This document shows positions 1 to 13,000 of a stretch of 64,000 bases of DNA, one piece after another. The DNA is from Casuarius casuarius (Eukaryota > Chordata > Aves > Casuariiformes > Casuariidae): the NCBI GenBank assembly GCA_003342895.1, contig PTFA01000012.1, forward strand, positions 5,611,764 to 5,675,763. Reading direction: 5' to 3'. The stretch's first letter is position 1. Each line of letters opens with the position of its first letter. Position numbers and translations under genes: made by a program. The notes below the pieces were generated by a model. It was not told the DNA's origin. It saw nothing but the letters and a program-made list of their open reading frames with translations, and searched no databases.

Positions 1-1690
1 CTGCAGAGATATTATCCTCAAACCATAGATAGATACAGAAGAATTAAGGGTAGTTACTTTGTGCAGGCCTCTGGCTCTTTTCTTTTTACAGAACATGATC
101 TTCGCTTTTATTTAAGGGCAGAACTTAAAATCATTTTTTCCAGTCATTATAGAGGCTGAAGTGGATTTGTTTAAAAGGGCCTAAATCTCCCATCCTTATG
201 GGTGTAGAAGCTGAATATTAATGTCTAGTTTTGAAACTTTTTTTCCCTTCACCTGGCTAACTGAGCTCACAGAGGTGGCTGAAGAAATTTAACAGTATTC
301 TGAAGTTTCACAGCTGTGTACAGCTTTAAAGCTTCGACAGCTTTAGCCCTTTGGCTATTGCAGAGCACGCAGTTGCAACTGGGTGAGTTAGGGCCATTTT
401 CCAAGTTCTGTGTCAATGCACATATTTGAAAGTGGAGATTTAAGAGCTTATATTTTGCAATTTTGCTAAGTTTGAACATTGACAAGTCTCACAGGTGGAT
501 GAAATCACATTTCCCCCACACCCTCAAACATTCCCCTTCAACCAAACTTTTTCTTTCTTTTAAAAGGTCCGTAGGTTTTTCCAAAAGGGGTCTGTAGGTT
601 TTCGCATAGAGGAAATAACACAAGTGTATTTCCTTTAAATGCTCATGAAATGTTCCTGAAAAATGTTGTTTGCAAATTCCACAGAACTGTGAAACTATAT
701 ATTTTTCCTTCTAATATGCACCTTTTTTTGCAAACTACTGGCATTTACCTTTTTTTTTTTTTTGCCATCTACCTCATCATTTAACTGTTACATTGCCTCA
801 AATAAAGTATTATGACAGAGGATTCAAAAAGATCTCTCATTCGCTGCTTATGAACATGTTTACAAAAGCCTTCCTAAAAGAAACAGGGATGCTAGCTTGG
901 GAAGTTCAGAATTTCAGATGCTAAAGGGGCTTGGGCAATCAAACACTAGCATGGTGAGCAAGGGTATTGGCTTGGAAAATCAGCTACCCCAGCATTAGCG
1001 ATTGCACAAAGAGCCCAGATACCCCTGTTGATGTCAAGCTAAAGAGAGGGTAGCTTACCCTCTAAGGGGTAAACATGTTCACAAGAGGGAACACAACTTG
1101 CCCTATAAATAAAACAAGTAATTAAAAACTGGGAAGGCTGAGTTTCTTTGTGATGGTTTTCTGAAAACTGAGGCAAGTTAGCCTTAGTCAGTCTCAAATC
1201 AGATTTTTTTTTTCTTACCAAAGGTGAAAGGTTTAATTCTGAATTATTTGAATAAAACATTTAATGGCATTTCTCTGTCACTATAGATAACCTCATAGGT
1301 GCGACCATTTTCTTGAGTGGATGAGGCTCACTAGACCAATACTTCTCAATCTTTTTAAATCAATGAAATATCTGCTCTTTTTTGAAAAAGGTGCAAAGCA
1401 TTAAAAAAAAAGAATATGCAGTGTTATCATAATGGTTTTCATGAACAGTGTTTTCAACGTTGCATTTGCTCCTGTGCTAGTTTTATTTCTTCGCCTTTAT
1501 TTTCTTGACTGCATGGGAGTACGTGCATGTATTTCTCTGCAATCTGATTATCTATTTTCTAGTACCTTACAGATCTTCACTTCTGGTTTCTCTCCTGATT
1601 TGTATGGTATACTTTGGGTGTCATATAACTGAAAAAAAAAAAGTTTAAAATTAGGTATCTGAAGAGCAGTATTATGTGTGAGAGAGTCAG
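1..1690. other. Non-coding stretch, no gene seen
   Basis: Nothing coding is supported here. Open frames reach only about 70 codons and have stop-bounded, composition-driven sequence. It holds a 14-nt T run at 750-763, shorter A and T runs, and an imperfect tandem duplication at 562-603, where AAAAGG..GTAGGTTTT occurs twice about 20 nt apart. The last part runs directly into the CR1 fragment that follows. Confidence 0.6.
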
Positions 1691-1694
1691 TGTA

Positions 1695-2130
1695 ACCTTT
1701 CCACTCTCCTGCAAATAGTCAAGACCAACTACTGGGTCCAGTTTGGGGCAGTGTACCTCTAGAAAGATGGGGAAAAAAGCAAGGAAAGAATCCAGAAGAA
1801 AATAGTAAGAATTATCAGAGGTCTGGAAAACATGACCTAGGGGGGAAGGCTGAAAGAATTAGACTTGGGGTAGACCATTTTCCAAGAAGCAACCATTTCC
1901 AAGGTCTGCTGAGGATAGGAGAAGCAACTGAGATGCTAGGAAAAAGCTTTCTAACCGTAAGGGCAGGTAAGCACTGAGACACATTGCTTAGGAAGCTGTG
2001 AAAGAGCTCCAACATTGGAGATGAGCACCTCTGAGAAAGGCTATAGTTATAGCTGGTTCTGAACGGGGAGCAAGAGAATGAACTAGGCAGCCTCCTTGAT
2101 AGGCTTTCCAGACAGATTTTTGTAGGTTGC
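1695..2130 (+). mobile_element. CR1-type LINE, 5'-truncated 3' end fragment
   Basis: This is a decayed copy of the 3' part of a CR1 non-LTR retrotransposon in plus orientation. The typical CR1 landmarks appear in order. ACTGGGTCCAGTTTGGGGCA is near 1733. A stretch like 'agagtccagaggagg..atcagaggtctggaaaacatgacc' covers 1780-1838. AAGGCTGAAAGAATTAGACTTGG follows near 1846. The 'gaagctttctaaccgtaagggcaggtaagcactg' segment covers about 1943-1977. The final 'gaactaggcagcctccttgataggctttcc' corresponds to the 'gactagatgacctc..aggtcccttcc' terminus of the family. These segments encode the end of the ORF2 reverse transcriptase and the 3' UTR in an intact element; here the reading frame is lost. Divergence is high, so the insertion is old. 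The family call comes from remembered consensus features, not an alignment. Confidence 0.82.
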
Positions 2131-4555
2131 TATAGCAGAGGGATATGTGGAGGATATTGTCCAGACAGAGAGAGTAGGTTTCTCAGATTCCCTTTAGACA
2201 ATGGAAGGATGGTGCTTAATGAATAACTGGCTCAGAAGGAGGCATCTTAGGATATTTTAGCAAATTTAAATATAAAACATTATCTAGCAGGATGTCAGGT
2301 TATTTAATTTCTGTTGACAATATCTGAATTATACATTTCCACGTGTCTAATTTTTTGTTTAATGCATTTCCTTACTGGAAAAGAATTTGGGAATTTCCAA
2401 TCTTCATTCTAGTTGGAGGTGTAAATGAAAATGTAGAAATGGTTGCATTTCCAATGGAGTGGAATTTCACATAGGTTTTTTTCAAAATGATTCTGATTCT
2501 TGTGTGGGGATAGTGGTTGTGGTGTTTTTTATTTCCTATATTTGTTCAGTTTGCCTAGAGATATCTTATTTGCTGATCAGTTTTATACTTTTCCTGTTAA
2601 TGGTTGGGTATGTGAGATCTTACTCAACTGACAGTTTTTTCAGTGCAGTAATGTCACGCATCTGGAAGACAAATGTAGAGTCCAACGTGATTCACTTAGC
2701 TTATGGAGAAGGATTTTGAATGAAAACAGGCATATTGAAGTCTTTAATGATACAAATCATCCAAATGTAATTCTAACACAGTCTAGAAATAGAAGATGAG
2801 ACTAGGGAACATTCCAAAGTTGGAATAAAGATAAAAGGCTCAAAATAGACCAGCATGGTATTAATGGACTTTTCACTGATTAGTTATGGCAAGATGGTGT
2901 TCACATGTGACTTATTTTTTTATATGAGTACAATTTATTTTTCTGGAAAGAAATGCAGTGCTTGACAAGAACTATTAATAGATGGCTGTGTTCTTACTCC
3001 AGGTAAGAATACAAGGACAAATAATGCCATGTGGCAAGACAGTTGTCATATATATAGTACAGACTTGAGGGGACTCTTCAGACTGCTGAATGATTAAGTT
3101 TCAAATATAGTTTCTGTCTATCACAATGGGTAAAATAAATTTTCTTCAGTGGATGAAAGCCCGATCACCTTGTGGAGGATCGCCATTTTTGTGGAGGATT
3201 TCCAGTTTTGTAGGATACTTTATCCTCCCTTGCCACTCTGCTTTATGACCAAAGAAGACCAAGAAACTTCCCCTCTACTGCACAATGAAAATGATAACAT
3301 TCACATGTGTGAAAAGCTGGAACTTATAAAGAGCACCAAAGCAATTTAAATGAAGTCTGTCATTATTCCTGGGCCTGACTGTACCACTCATACTAACACC
3401 AAGAAGACCAGAACCAGACCAGTGCTGTGAAGCAGGAAACGGCACAGCACTTTCATTAATACTGGCAACAAGGGGGTAGCATGTCAAATGTTTTCTGAAA
3501 AGATATGATCGAAGATCTTTTTTTCTGCAGAATCTAACTTTAGGAAGAACGTTGTAATTAAAGTTGGCTGAAAATAGATTATTTCCATGGAAAATCTCCT
3601 AAAACCTTCTAAGGAAGAGATCTGCAGGAATTTTCAGAAATCTTTGCTCAAGATGAGAGCTGCAGTCCAGCTAGAGAAGACAGAAGATAAAAACAAATTA
3701 GGATCTGGGAAACTGAATTTCATCTTTCAGAAAGTTCCATAAAAGCACTATAATAGGTGTTGGCCAAAATATTCCACTGTTCATATTTGTTTTTTGATGA
3801 AAATGATAATTTTCCCTAAAGGATAGAAACTATTCCTGAAAATATTAGGAGCTTAGTTGGAACTAGTGTCATTAATAAAAAAAAAACCTGTCCAGCTGTG
3901 GCTGGAACCAGTTACTATACATAGAAGAAATGAAAGGTTTAACTATTTTTGTACATTGATTTGAAACTAGTTAGCAACAGAATTCTTATTGGGCTGCTGT
4001 TTGGTTTAATTTGATAGAAGTGTTACCTATATAAGAAATTCGTACTTTAATTAGTCTTGTTCATCTGATGCAATTTTGAGAATTGTGTAATTGCACATAA
4101 AACTTGAAACAGAAATGAAAACATTGAAAATAATCGATTTTAAAGACAGCCATTGCCAGTACTTCCCTGTAGCTGGCATTTTTCTGCAACTGGTTATTCA
4201 CCAATATGCTGAGATAAAGCTACACTTTCAGTGTTTCTATTCAGTGTAGTTTTCAAACACTTCTAGTGTTTGGAAAGGCACACAGACTGGAATTAAAGTA
4301 TTTTGGACAGTAATCAGAAAATAGAAAAATTTTCAGGCTAAGTAAAGATTAAACAGGCAGGTTTATTTTGTTGTACTGATTTGCAGCTGATCCATGTTAA
4401 GCAGCGTGTTAGAGTTTAAGAGCTTAAAAGGGCTCGTGCCCCCCAAAATGCCCTAAAGGACCCAGAAACCTGTTTTTTATGACCTCCTTAATGACATGTT
4501 TTGGTTTTTGTAATTTTTGTCTTGTTACGAGAAAAAGAATGGAAAATACACAGAA
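2131..4555. other. Non-coding stretch, no gene seen
   Basis: AT-rich sequence with short frames only. A T-rich open frame at 2459-2719 (+, 86 codons) encodes a hydrophobic run (VVVVFFISYICSVCLEISYL), but this follows from T-rich composition. It has no recognisable family and no supporting splice context. Around 3150-3215 the phrase TTTGTGGAGGAT recurs in a diverged local duplication. No repeat family was recognised. Confidence 0.55.
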
Positions 4556-4559
4556 ATGA

Positions 4560-4885
4560 AGGCGTTAAGAGCTTTGGCTCTAAATTAAACGCTGAAATTT
4601 GCAAACAAAAATGACAAGTGCAAGCGAGCAGCTCCCATATGGCCTCGGTTGCTCCCTCCCTCTACCAGAGCAGTAATTACCTCCCATTGTAAGCAAATAA
4701 AAATCATTAGTAAAAACCTGCAGATACCAATTGTAGCAACTGTGTGCCAGATGTGCGCAGCTGTATGTCTGAAACTGCGAATCCATTTTGGGAGACAAAA
4801 GGCAAATGAATTTTGTTATTAAGCAAATTCAGCCTTAAGCAGTCACGTCTGTCCTGCTACACAATTAATTAACTCCTGGGCCTGC
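4560..4885. promoter_or_regulatory. Enhancer-like block (candidate conserved non-coding element)
   Basis: A motif-dense, non-coding block. It contains the homeodomain core TAATTA at 4674-4679 and TTAATTAA at 4865-4872. Two E-boxes, CAGATG at 4748-4753 and CAGCTG at 4758-4763, lie 10 bp apart, about one helical turn. The block also has several SOX/FOX-like strings (CATTGTAAGCAAATAAA at about 4684-4700). It contains no simple repeat and no transposon remnant. This texture is typical of vertebrate developmental enhancers, but conservation cannot be measured here, so the call is an inference. Confidence 0.35.
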
Positions 4886-7800
4886 AGTGGATGTGAATGG
4901 CACAGGAGTAACGTGCTGCCTCCTTCGCAGGCATGAGTGCCATTGAAATAGGGATTTCTCTTACAGATTTTTTTGGTTTGGTGAATCTTTGGTGTTTTGG
5001 GGTTCCTATAATTTCTATGATAACAATAGACTTATAATACTTTTCAGAAATAGACATTTCCCATCCTTAACTAGATGTGACATTTTATCTCTAAGAGTAT
5101 TAGACTTACATATATGGCACTCATTTTACAAAGTGCCTGCATTAGCATCAGTGACTGGGTATAACATGAAGTAAAATTATCCAGTTCAATATAAACCGTG
5201 TTGTCTTTTCCAGACTAAAAAGTTTCAGAGCTCTGAATAAACCTCTGTCTTTCTCAAACTCTCATTTTTTTTCTCTCTTTTGAAAAAGATCAGAGAGGGT
5301 GTCTGAGCTTGGCGGGGGGGGGAATGGGTAAAAAAAATAAAGCTCTTCTATGGACTCTGAGAGAAGTAGCAGCTGTAGTAAGAAAAAGAAAATTGGCAAC
5401 ACAGACTGATTTTCAAGATTACTTTGGTGTACCTTCCTAGAAGCAGCTCTTGCAAGACTGGGGTTACTAAAGATGGAAATAAGTGCATACTGACAGCTAC
5501 GATGCTAAGAAAGAAGAAGAATATCAACAATTGTGAATTGTTGTGAAGAGTAATTTGTAGTTAATGAGTTGAGACTTGCATAGAGCAATCTCAGTGGATG
5601 TGTCCCCCGCCCTTTAATGGATCCAACGAGACAAGAACCTGGCTGTTCTTACTAAGAATCTCTTTTTATTTCTAATACTTTTAGTCTCTAATGAAAAGTA
5701 GCCTTATCTATAGACTGCAAATGTGAAGGGGATGGAATTTTCATTAATTTCAACTTCTCTAGTAGGCAAAGAAATAGAAAGGTACATCTGTGATTGGAGG
5801 TGGTTTGGTGCTGCATGGTATATTTGCATACATTCATTCGAATAAAACCTGTGTGCTCATGGAGATTATATTTGAATTGGCTTTTATGCAGTTTCCTCTG
5901 ATGTTTTTGTTTGCAGGAATGTTCACAGAAAGAGTATATAAGACAAATACCCAAAGTTGGCTTTTATACAAGTGTGCAAGGCAAATTTGTCAGGAATACC
6001 TGGGCATGGGAATCTGTTTCGTGACTAAATTCATTAGGCTATCTGCTGTTTATAAATGTTGTCATTCCCCGGTCAGAGAGTGGGTAAAATCAGAGTTCAC
6101 CAATCACACAGTGAAACAGTAACTTATGAACTGTAGTTCCTCAAAAAATACTGATATTACTTGATAAATGTGAAAGAAGAGTTAAAAAAGAAAAAGTTGA
6201 AAATGAGATTTTCTAAAAATCCAATCTCATTTATAGACTGTTCATGGCCCGTGAAGAAGCTCTACTTGTGTGGAATAAAGAGTTTACCCATCTTTATGTG
6301 TGTCACATGCACTTCTTTTTTTTCATCAAGTGCACTCCAGTGGCTGAATCCAACTTCTTAGCTGGTATTTTTGATACCGAGGCAGCATCATTTTGCAAGC
6401 CAAGGGCTAACTCCTCTCTAAGATTCCTTCAACTCTGAACAAATACCATTTTTCTCTTGATATAAAATATAATATATTTGTATTTATTATTTGTACTTAA
6501 CAATCACAAAATTATTTTTAGTTCAAACACTGGTACATTTAGCTGGGAAAACAGATGAAAAAATAAATTTTTACTTTGGAAGTGTGGCCAAAATACCTCG
6601 GGAAAATTTCTATTCATCTTCCTCAAGTCTTTTCTTCCTCTTTAGGCTGAGCTCCCTAGTTGACTTCCATCTGCTGATCCAATCTCTCCTCTTGTTTGGG
6701 GAAAGCAGTTACACTGGGGGAAGTTTTAATCAGGATGAAAAGTGTATCTGGGTATGGCATGGACAGGTAGGGAAAATCCAGCTCCTAAGAAAAAATATAG
6801 CGTCATTTCCATTCTGAAATATTTTGAGGTTTGAGTATTTGGTACTTGAGAAGAAAACTGAAATGATCCGATGTAGTCAACAGTTGTCATTGATAAAAGT
6901 CAGTTAGTAAAAATGAGTCCTAGGTTTTTTTCAGCAAAAAGCTTAGAAAGATTTACCAACCCTAACTAAATAAATAAAATAGAGGAGCTATAATGTAAGT
7001 TAAATAGAGCAAATGGAAAGCCTTTATTACTTACAGCATTGTGAATCATGGTGTGTCCATAAATACATATTTATAACAAGCAGATAACTGTGGCCACTTT
7101 ATAACGTGTGCACTTCAGCTTCTGTGCAAATTAGATCAGAAGCCAGTATCCAGCAGAAGGAAATCAGATATTTGGCTGCCTTTTACAAAAGTCACTTATC
7201 CTGGGAGTGTTTCTGCTTGTGCCATCCACACTGCTGGGATGCATTAGCACGGCCAGTCGGAAACCAAAGGGAAGGTGACAGCTCCTGCCAAGTCTGGGAG
7301 GACTCTTGGTAAATCAGGGTCTCTGACTCCAGCTACCTTTGCTGTGCACTGTCAGAAAGAGAATACCGATGGGAAGGTTCATGGGGGGAAATATTACAGA
7401 TATTGAATGTTGCATCCTTTCTTCCCCTCCCTCTTCCATCAAATGGTAGTAAGACTAGAAAACCATCTTGAACAACAGCATTAAAAAAGCACAGTGAAAA
7501 AGGAAAAGATATTATGCACTGCATAATGGATGTTTGTGTTGGACTGTTCTGCTTTTAGATTGTCCAGCCTCTGACTATCATCTTTAGAACATTTCCTTCT
7601 ATTTGCAGTAATAAAATTATCAGCTACCTAATGAAATATGGTTCCCACAGCTTAGTAATTGGGATCTAGACATAGTGAAAAAGAAGCTATAGCAACAGGC
7701 AGCAAATATTGCTTAAAGTAACAAGGCAGCCTTGAGTCCTGTACCAGAGATGTGCAAAGCTGGAAGGAGTGTGCAAGCACGATAGGAGGACAGCAAGGGG

Positions 7801-9885
7801 GGAGGTAGCAGGTGCCAGTAGGGCATCATTAAAGTCCAGCTTTTCCCCCTTTCTCCTTTTTCCCTTGTGACTTAAAGGGCTAAAAGCTTGATCCCTTATC
7901 CTTAGGTTGGCAAAATACAGTCATTTTTTGTCTACATTTACATTAAGGCTTGACTTTGCTTTGGTAACTACTGGCTGATTTCTTACTGAAACCTTAGTTT
8001 TTTTTTTTCTCACTTTATCATAGTTGCTGAGCCATGATTAACTGAGTTATGATCCACAAAGGAATTTAAGTGTCTAAAACCTATAGATTTCAGTGTGAGT
8101 TATGTACCTAATGAGTAATAAACACTAAAAATTGTATATTAGTGGCAGGCTGCACAATAATCAGCAGCAGTCTAGAAGGAGATTTGGTGTCATTAGCAGT
8201 TTATGTGTGTGCTGTAGGAGATATGATTAGCCTGATTCAGTCTCCAGCAAAAGAAATGAATCTTAAATGGCAGGTATCCTATCCTTCTGCCATGAGGTTT
8301 TCTTTGGTGTAAGTACCGTTTCATATACATACAAGCAGAAAACCTAAGTCTGATAGGGGATTAGTCATCTTCCTTTAGTGGCCTCCTTCTGGCTACTTTG
8401 CTGCCTGTTTTCCAGTATGTGGAAGCTGCATTACTGTTTTGAAAGCAGGCGGTGTTGATTGATTTCAATACTACAGATTACTTATGAACTATATGTATTT
8501 CATCTGATCAGAACAGTAAATGTGTTTAACGTAAGCATGCTTAATAAAAGTGCAGTTTTATGAAAGTTTTGGGAAGCACCAAAATCACCAATAATAAATT
8601 TTTATTGGAACAGATAAATGTTTATGAAATAAATCTATTCAAATAAAGATATGATTGGAAGTTTAACATATGCTAAACTTACAGGTAAGGATTAAAAATT
8701 CCATCTTGTAAAGCTTATTTGACCAGGAAGTTTGTGTAACTCGTGGAAGGCATACCACTGGAGCACACTGAGTTAAAAAAAACAATAAAATGATATAAAA
8801 TCAGACTATAAGGAAGACTCCAGGGAAAAAAAGATGCCCTTTGAGCCTCTTGTGCCATAAGCACTGGAAAGATAACATCAACTGCCTTCCCTGTGTATGT
8901 ATATTTGCTTGGCTTACTTAATAGGCATATTCATCAATGCAGTAAGATTTGTGACCCCGGGATGTGTTTTTGATTGAAAATAGATGTCTGAATAATAAAG
9001 CTGTAATTTACATTTGAGAGTTATATCTGCACTCAACAGATAAAACCCAAACGGAGGAGGGAATAAAAGTTAGTACTGCCATGGCTCAGTAACAAAGACT
9101 GAGGCTTTCAAACTGTCCAAATATGTTTCGTAGTACAGTAAGAAATCCAGTCAACCTAGAGAAGAATCCATCTAGCACAACTTCTAGGGCAACTGCACAC
9201 ATCCTCACTTAGATGTCTTGCATGGACTCTTTTATCGCATGCTAAAAATGGTGGGGATGAGAAGCGTATTTTTATTAAAGCAGCTGAAGAGGCTGATGAA
9301 GCCACTCTGTATCCCTGCAGGATTCTGTTAAGATCTAGCTGTATTTCAGTAAAATATCTTCCCTTCAGGTAGGCAGAAGCTAATGCAAAAGAAACTCAGG
9401 TAAGTTTACTGCCTACCTGTTTTGTTGTACATTAAAGCCAGAGGCATGTCAGAGAAAGAAGATCTAATTTCTATTTTACATTTACAAATCTAAGCAGCTA
9501 AACTTTAAATTATATGATCATGATGACTTTCTTTTGCTTTGGATCCTGCTGACTGTGCAATAGGCTACTTCCAGAACACAAAAGATTCACTTCTTTTTCA
9601 GGCATGAATTTTCTAAAATGGAGATCATAACAAATCATTTATTACTTGTGTGGCTTACGTTACATTTGACATGACAAATTATGTTTGTTGGTATAGCAGT
9701 GGGCAAAAGACTATGAACAATAAGTAGTTCAGATAAATAAACATAGTTCTAACCTTCCCCTCTCTCCATAAACTTTCTGTTTCCATAAGGCTTATAACAG
9801 TTGGATAATTGTAGGGCAGATTTTATTACCAAACGAGAGACTGTGTCAAGGAAGAAGGGGTGTGATTTGCAGATCTCATCTCTTA
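4886..9885. other. Non-coding stretch, no gene seen
   Basis: No coding region, RNA gene or transposon was recognised. A G run of nine or more lies near 5312-5321. Open frames at 5790-6122 (+, 110 codons) and 6491-6817 (+, 108 codons) show no domain, repeated motif or plausible family and are most likely chance. A stretch at 7903-7925 (TTAGGTTGGCAAAATACAGT) has a passing resemblance to a mariner terminus but no partner inverted repeat was seen. Around 8140-8280 the sequence is motif-rich (CACAATAATCAGCAGCAG, GTCATTAGCAG) and might be constrained. Confidence 0.5.
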
Positions 9886-9889
9886 TCTC

Positions 9890-10070
9890 TTTGCCTTGCA
9901 GCATACTACAAATTGAGGCCTATTAGCCACACGAGCACACTTATCTCTCTTGCAGCCTTCTTTGAAAAATGGCTCTTCCTATTAGCTGCTACAGAGGGGC
10001 TGGCTGCAGGCCTCGTGTCAGATGATGATTTATGAGGCACGGGAGGTGCTGTGGAGGGTGTAGCAGTGTT
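9890..10070. promoter_or_regulatory. Enhancer-like block (weak candidate)
   Basis: A non-repetitive block with two GATA-type cores (CTTATCTCT near 9888 and 9938), ATTAGCTGC near 9980, a GGCTGCAGGC string and the palindromic TGATGATTTATGA near 10022-10034. It is more GC-rich than its surroundings and carries no reading frame of note. The regulatory interpretation is an inference from motif density only. Confidence 0.22.
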
Positions 10071-13000
10071 TCAGACAACGGACAGCAGTTTCACCCTGGT
10101 CAGAGGATGAGCTCTGTGAGGCTTCTTTCTCTTTATAGAGTAGATACATTAGTCTCCAGGTAATTTGCACATGTATATCATTTCTACATAGCGGATTTGC
10201 CTACTTAACAGAGATTTACCTAGAGGAAAGAAGATTAGAATATGTAGAAATTCCTTGGGAGCAAAATTTAAGTCTTTGTTGTACATTTACATAGTTATAC
10301 ATGCTACAGACTTATAGCATTGTCATACTGCTATTTTTTGCTTTCTTGCAATAACTTGCTATAACTTGCTATAATTTTGCTTTCTCCTTTCATGTGCTTC
10401 TTGAAGCACTGCTTATGAAAATAATTGTTATTAATTTATCTTGTATAATGTATGCAAAGACCAGTATCCTGTTGTGCTTAATGCAAGTGAATAATGACAA
10501 GATTGGCCAAAAAACTGCTTCACAAAGGACCAGACTGCTACCGACTAGTTCAGATGCACTTTGGCTGAGAACCTGAGGACAGTGCCTGCTACTTGCCTTC
10601 AGGGTCATAAGTCAACCCATTTGAGATAGAGGCCTGAGAAAGGTCTCAGGAATTTAGCCAGTGGCAAAAGAGTGGTGAGCCCTTACCTGGCCCTTCAATA
10701 TTTAAACTCAGCAGGCACAAATCATTTTTCAAAATCTCCTCGAGGCCAGGAGATTTTGTACCACCTCCGGGATGAGAATGTGTCTGTGTATCCAGCATAA
10801 CCTGTCTGTAATGCCGTTTGGATAAGAACATAAGGAGCAGGAGGTAGAGGAACCGTTCAAACTCACTTGGCTATCTGCAGTAGGCTGCTTTAAAACCCAC
10901 ATGAACCTCACCCAGTATGGGGTTAGTAATACTGGAAAATGTGGTTATGAATGTTCAGGAGAACTTAAATGATGTTTTAGTGATTCACTAACTATTGGGC
11001 ATGTACATTTCTTTTTGTAGACGGTGCTTTTTAAGTGTGGTTGAGTTTCTAATGTGACCTTCTAGGAAGGTTTAGGTAATGTGGCAGGGAAAAGTGAGAA
11101 AGTGTGCATCTCTACTACCCGTGTTGTATAATGACTGTTTTGTGGGATAAACCAAAGGGATTCAGTATGAGGCTGTGAATACATCTACCTCCCCATGCAC
11201 AAAAACATAATACAAAAACATGGTTTGCTAAAATGTGCTTCTGTGGTTCTGAACACTTGTCGTTCAGATGGCCCTAACTGCAAATCTGGTGTGCAGACTG
11301 GACACACTGCAACACTATTAGTAGGAGTTCACCAATATCTAGCTAAAAAGGAAGACGTTTCTTTCATAAATGGGTTTTTAATACATTGGAAAGACAATCT
11401 GAGTTTGCTCCTTGCCTGAAAGTATCTTTTGCTGCAGCAAAATTGCTTTATGGGGCTGTGACCTTTCTCAGGCTTACCTTTTGAGGACAGAAAATACTTT
11501 GAGTTTTCCTGCACATAAATCCCTAGAAAACCTTACACAGTAAAAAGCAATATGCTAAAAGCACAGTTAACTGCTGCTTCCTATCATTAAAGGCAGAGTC
11601 AGCACAAGGGCAATGTAGTCATTCCCTTCTGACATCTCATTACTTTGGCCCCCCTGCCACCTACTTAGTTTGTAATAGCTTGTCCCCTGTTCATCACTCC
11701 CACTGGGATGATCCCTGCTCAGGAATAAAAGTCTGCAGGAATACAGACAAAATCATTTTATGATCCTTTTGCATTTGTCAGATTCTGAGGTTGGCAAAGG
11801 ATATATCAGCTGCCTATACCAGCTCTCTCTTGGCCTTTGCTGTAATCCAGAATATCTGGTGTATTCTCTAGCTTTCCCCCTTTCATCTCAGTCATTTCAA
11901 AGCCCAGCTTTTGGGGCACTGTTCCAATAAAGAGAAGCAGAGAAAACATTTGAATTGAAGCTGACGGCTTTTGGTGGTAATTAAACATGGTGGAACTTGC
12001 CACTTTCTTTCTGCCACCTACTTTGCAAGTGTCTATGGTAAGGTGGATTTCACTCTCTGTTCCACGAGCATTAATCCAAAAGTGCTACTTTGGCGTTCAT
12101 ACTAGTTTGTATGGGAATAGAAAACGGGTCCTGAAATGGCCCTTCCTCATATACTTATTTGTCAAGAGAGAAGCATGCTTCCTCATGTGGTGGGTCTTCA
12201 TCCCGGGGAGGTTCTGGGTTTTGAAGGAATCTGTGACTGCTGAAGTTTCTAGTGAGGCAGCTAATTCACTGAGGCTAACGCTGGTGCACTGAAAGGAAAT
12301 TCGTCTTTTCCAGATTTTGCCAATAAACATGTAATGATAATATTAAATACAGATGAGGTATGTCCCTTTTCTTTGACCAGTCCATGACCTTTCAGAATTT
12401 AAACTATATTTTAAATTAAAGCACTATCATAATCTGTACAACTCTGTAGAAAAGTGACATCATTGAAAAAAGCAAAACAAAGAGGGAAATATAAAATGGT
12501 AATGGTACGTTACCAAGTAGCTTCCCTTATGCTTGATGACACTTTGTAATCTCTGCTGAAAAGGAAGCTGTGATCAGCTCTGCGTCTGCAATCTCTCTCC
12601 CATTAAGAGGTTTTCACTGATAAGGTCTTTCAGTAGGTTCTCCCTTGTCAGAATCCAGGGTGGGCCTGGGAGCTACTTCTGTAATCTGTGCACATTGTAC
12701 AGCATTAGTTACTCACGTTGCAATCTTTTAATGTTTGAGAAAACTGATCCAAAAGGTATGTTCAGTTACACTGTTGTGCCCTTTTAATAGTTGAAAAATG
12801 GTCTTGGAAATGTCTGGGGGAAACACAGATACTGCTTTATTGAGCAATGTGCATAGCTATGCTAATCTTTACAAGAGAAAAAGAATTAAAACTCTCACAA
12901 TGATGTAATAATATTGGTGATTTGGGAGATACAGCATGCATCATACCTTTTCTACAGGAATAAAGAAGCATTTAAGATTGATTCACTTATGTTTGGAGAG

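Noticed and set aside
2459..2719. Hydrophobic 86-codon frame that could be a membrane peptide
   Set aside because: The hydrophobicity follows from T-rich DNA (Phe, Val, Ile and Leu codons); there is no start context or family match.
7903..7925. Mariner-like terminus (TTAGGTTGGCAAAATACAG)
   Set aside because: Only the first dozen bases resemble a mariner end. No matching inverted terminus or transposase remnant was found nearby.
9160..9215. Possible minus-strand CR1 terminus (ATCCATCTAGCACAACTTCTAGGG)
   Set aside because: The similarity is limited to about ten bases, and the following 'gtcagacc' type landmarks are missing.
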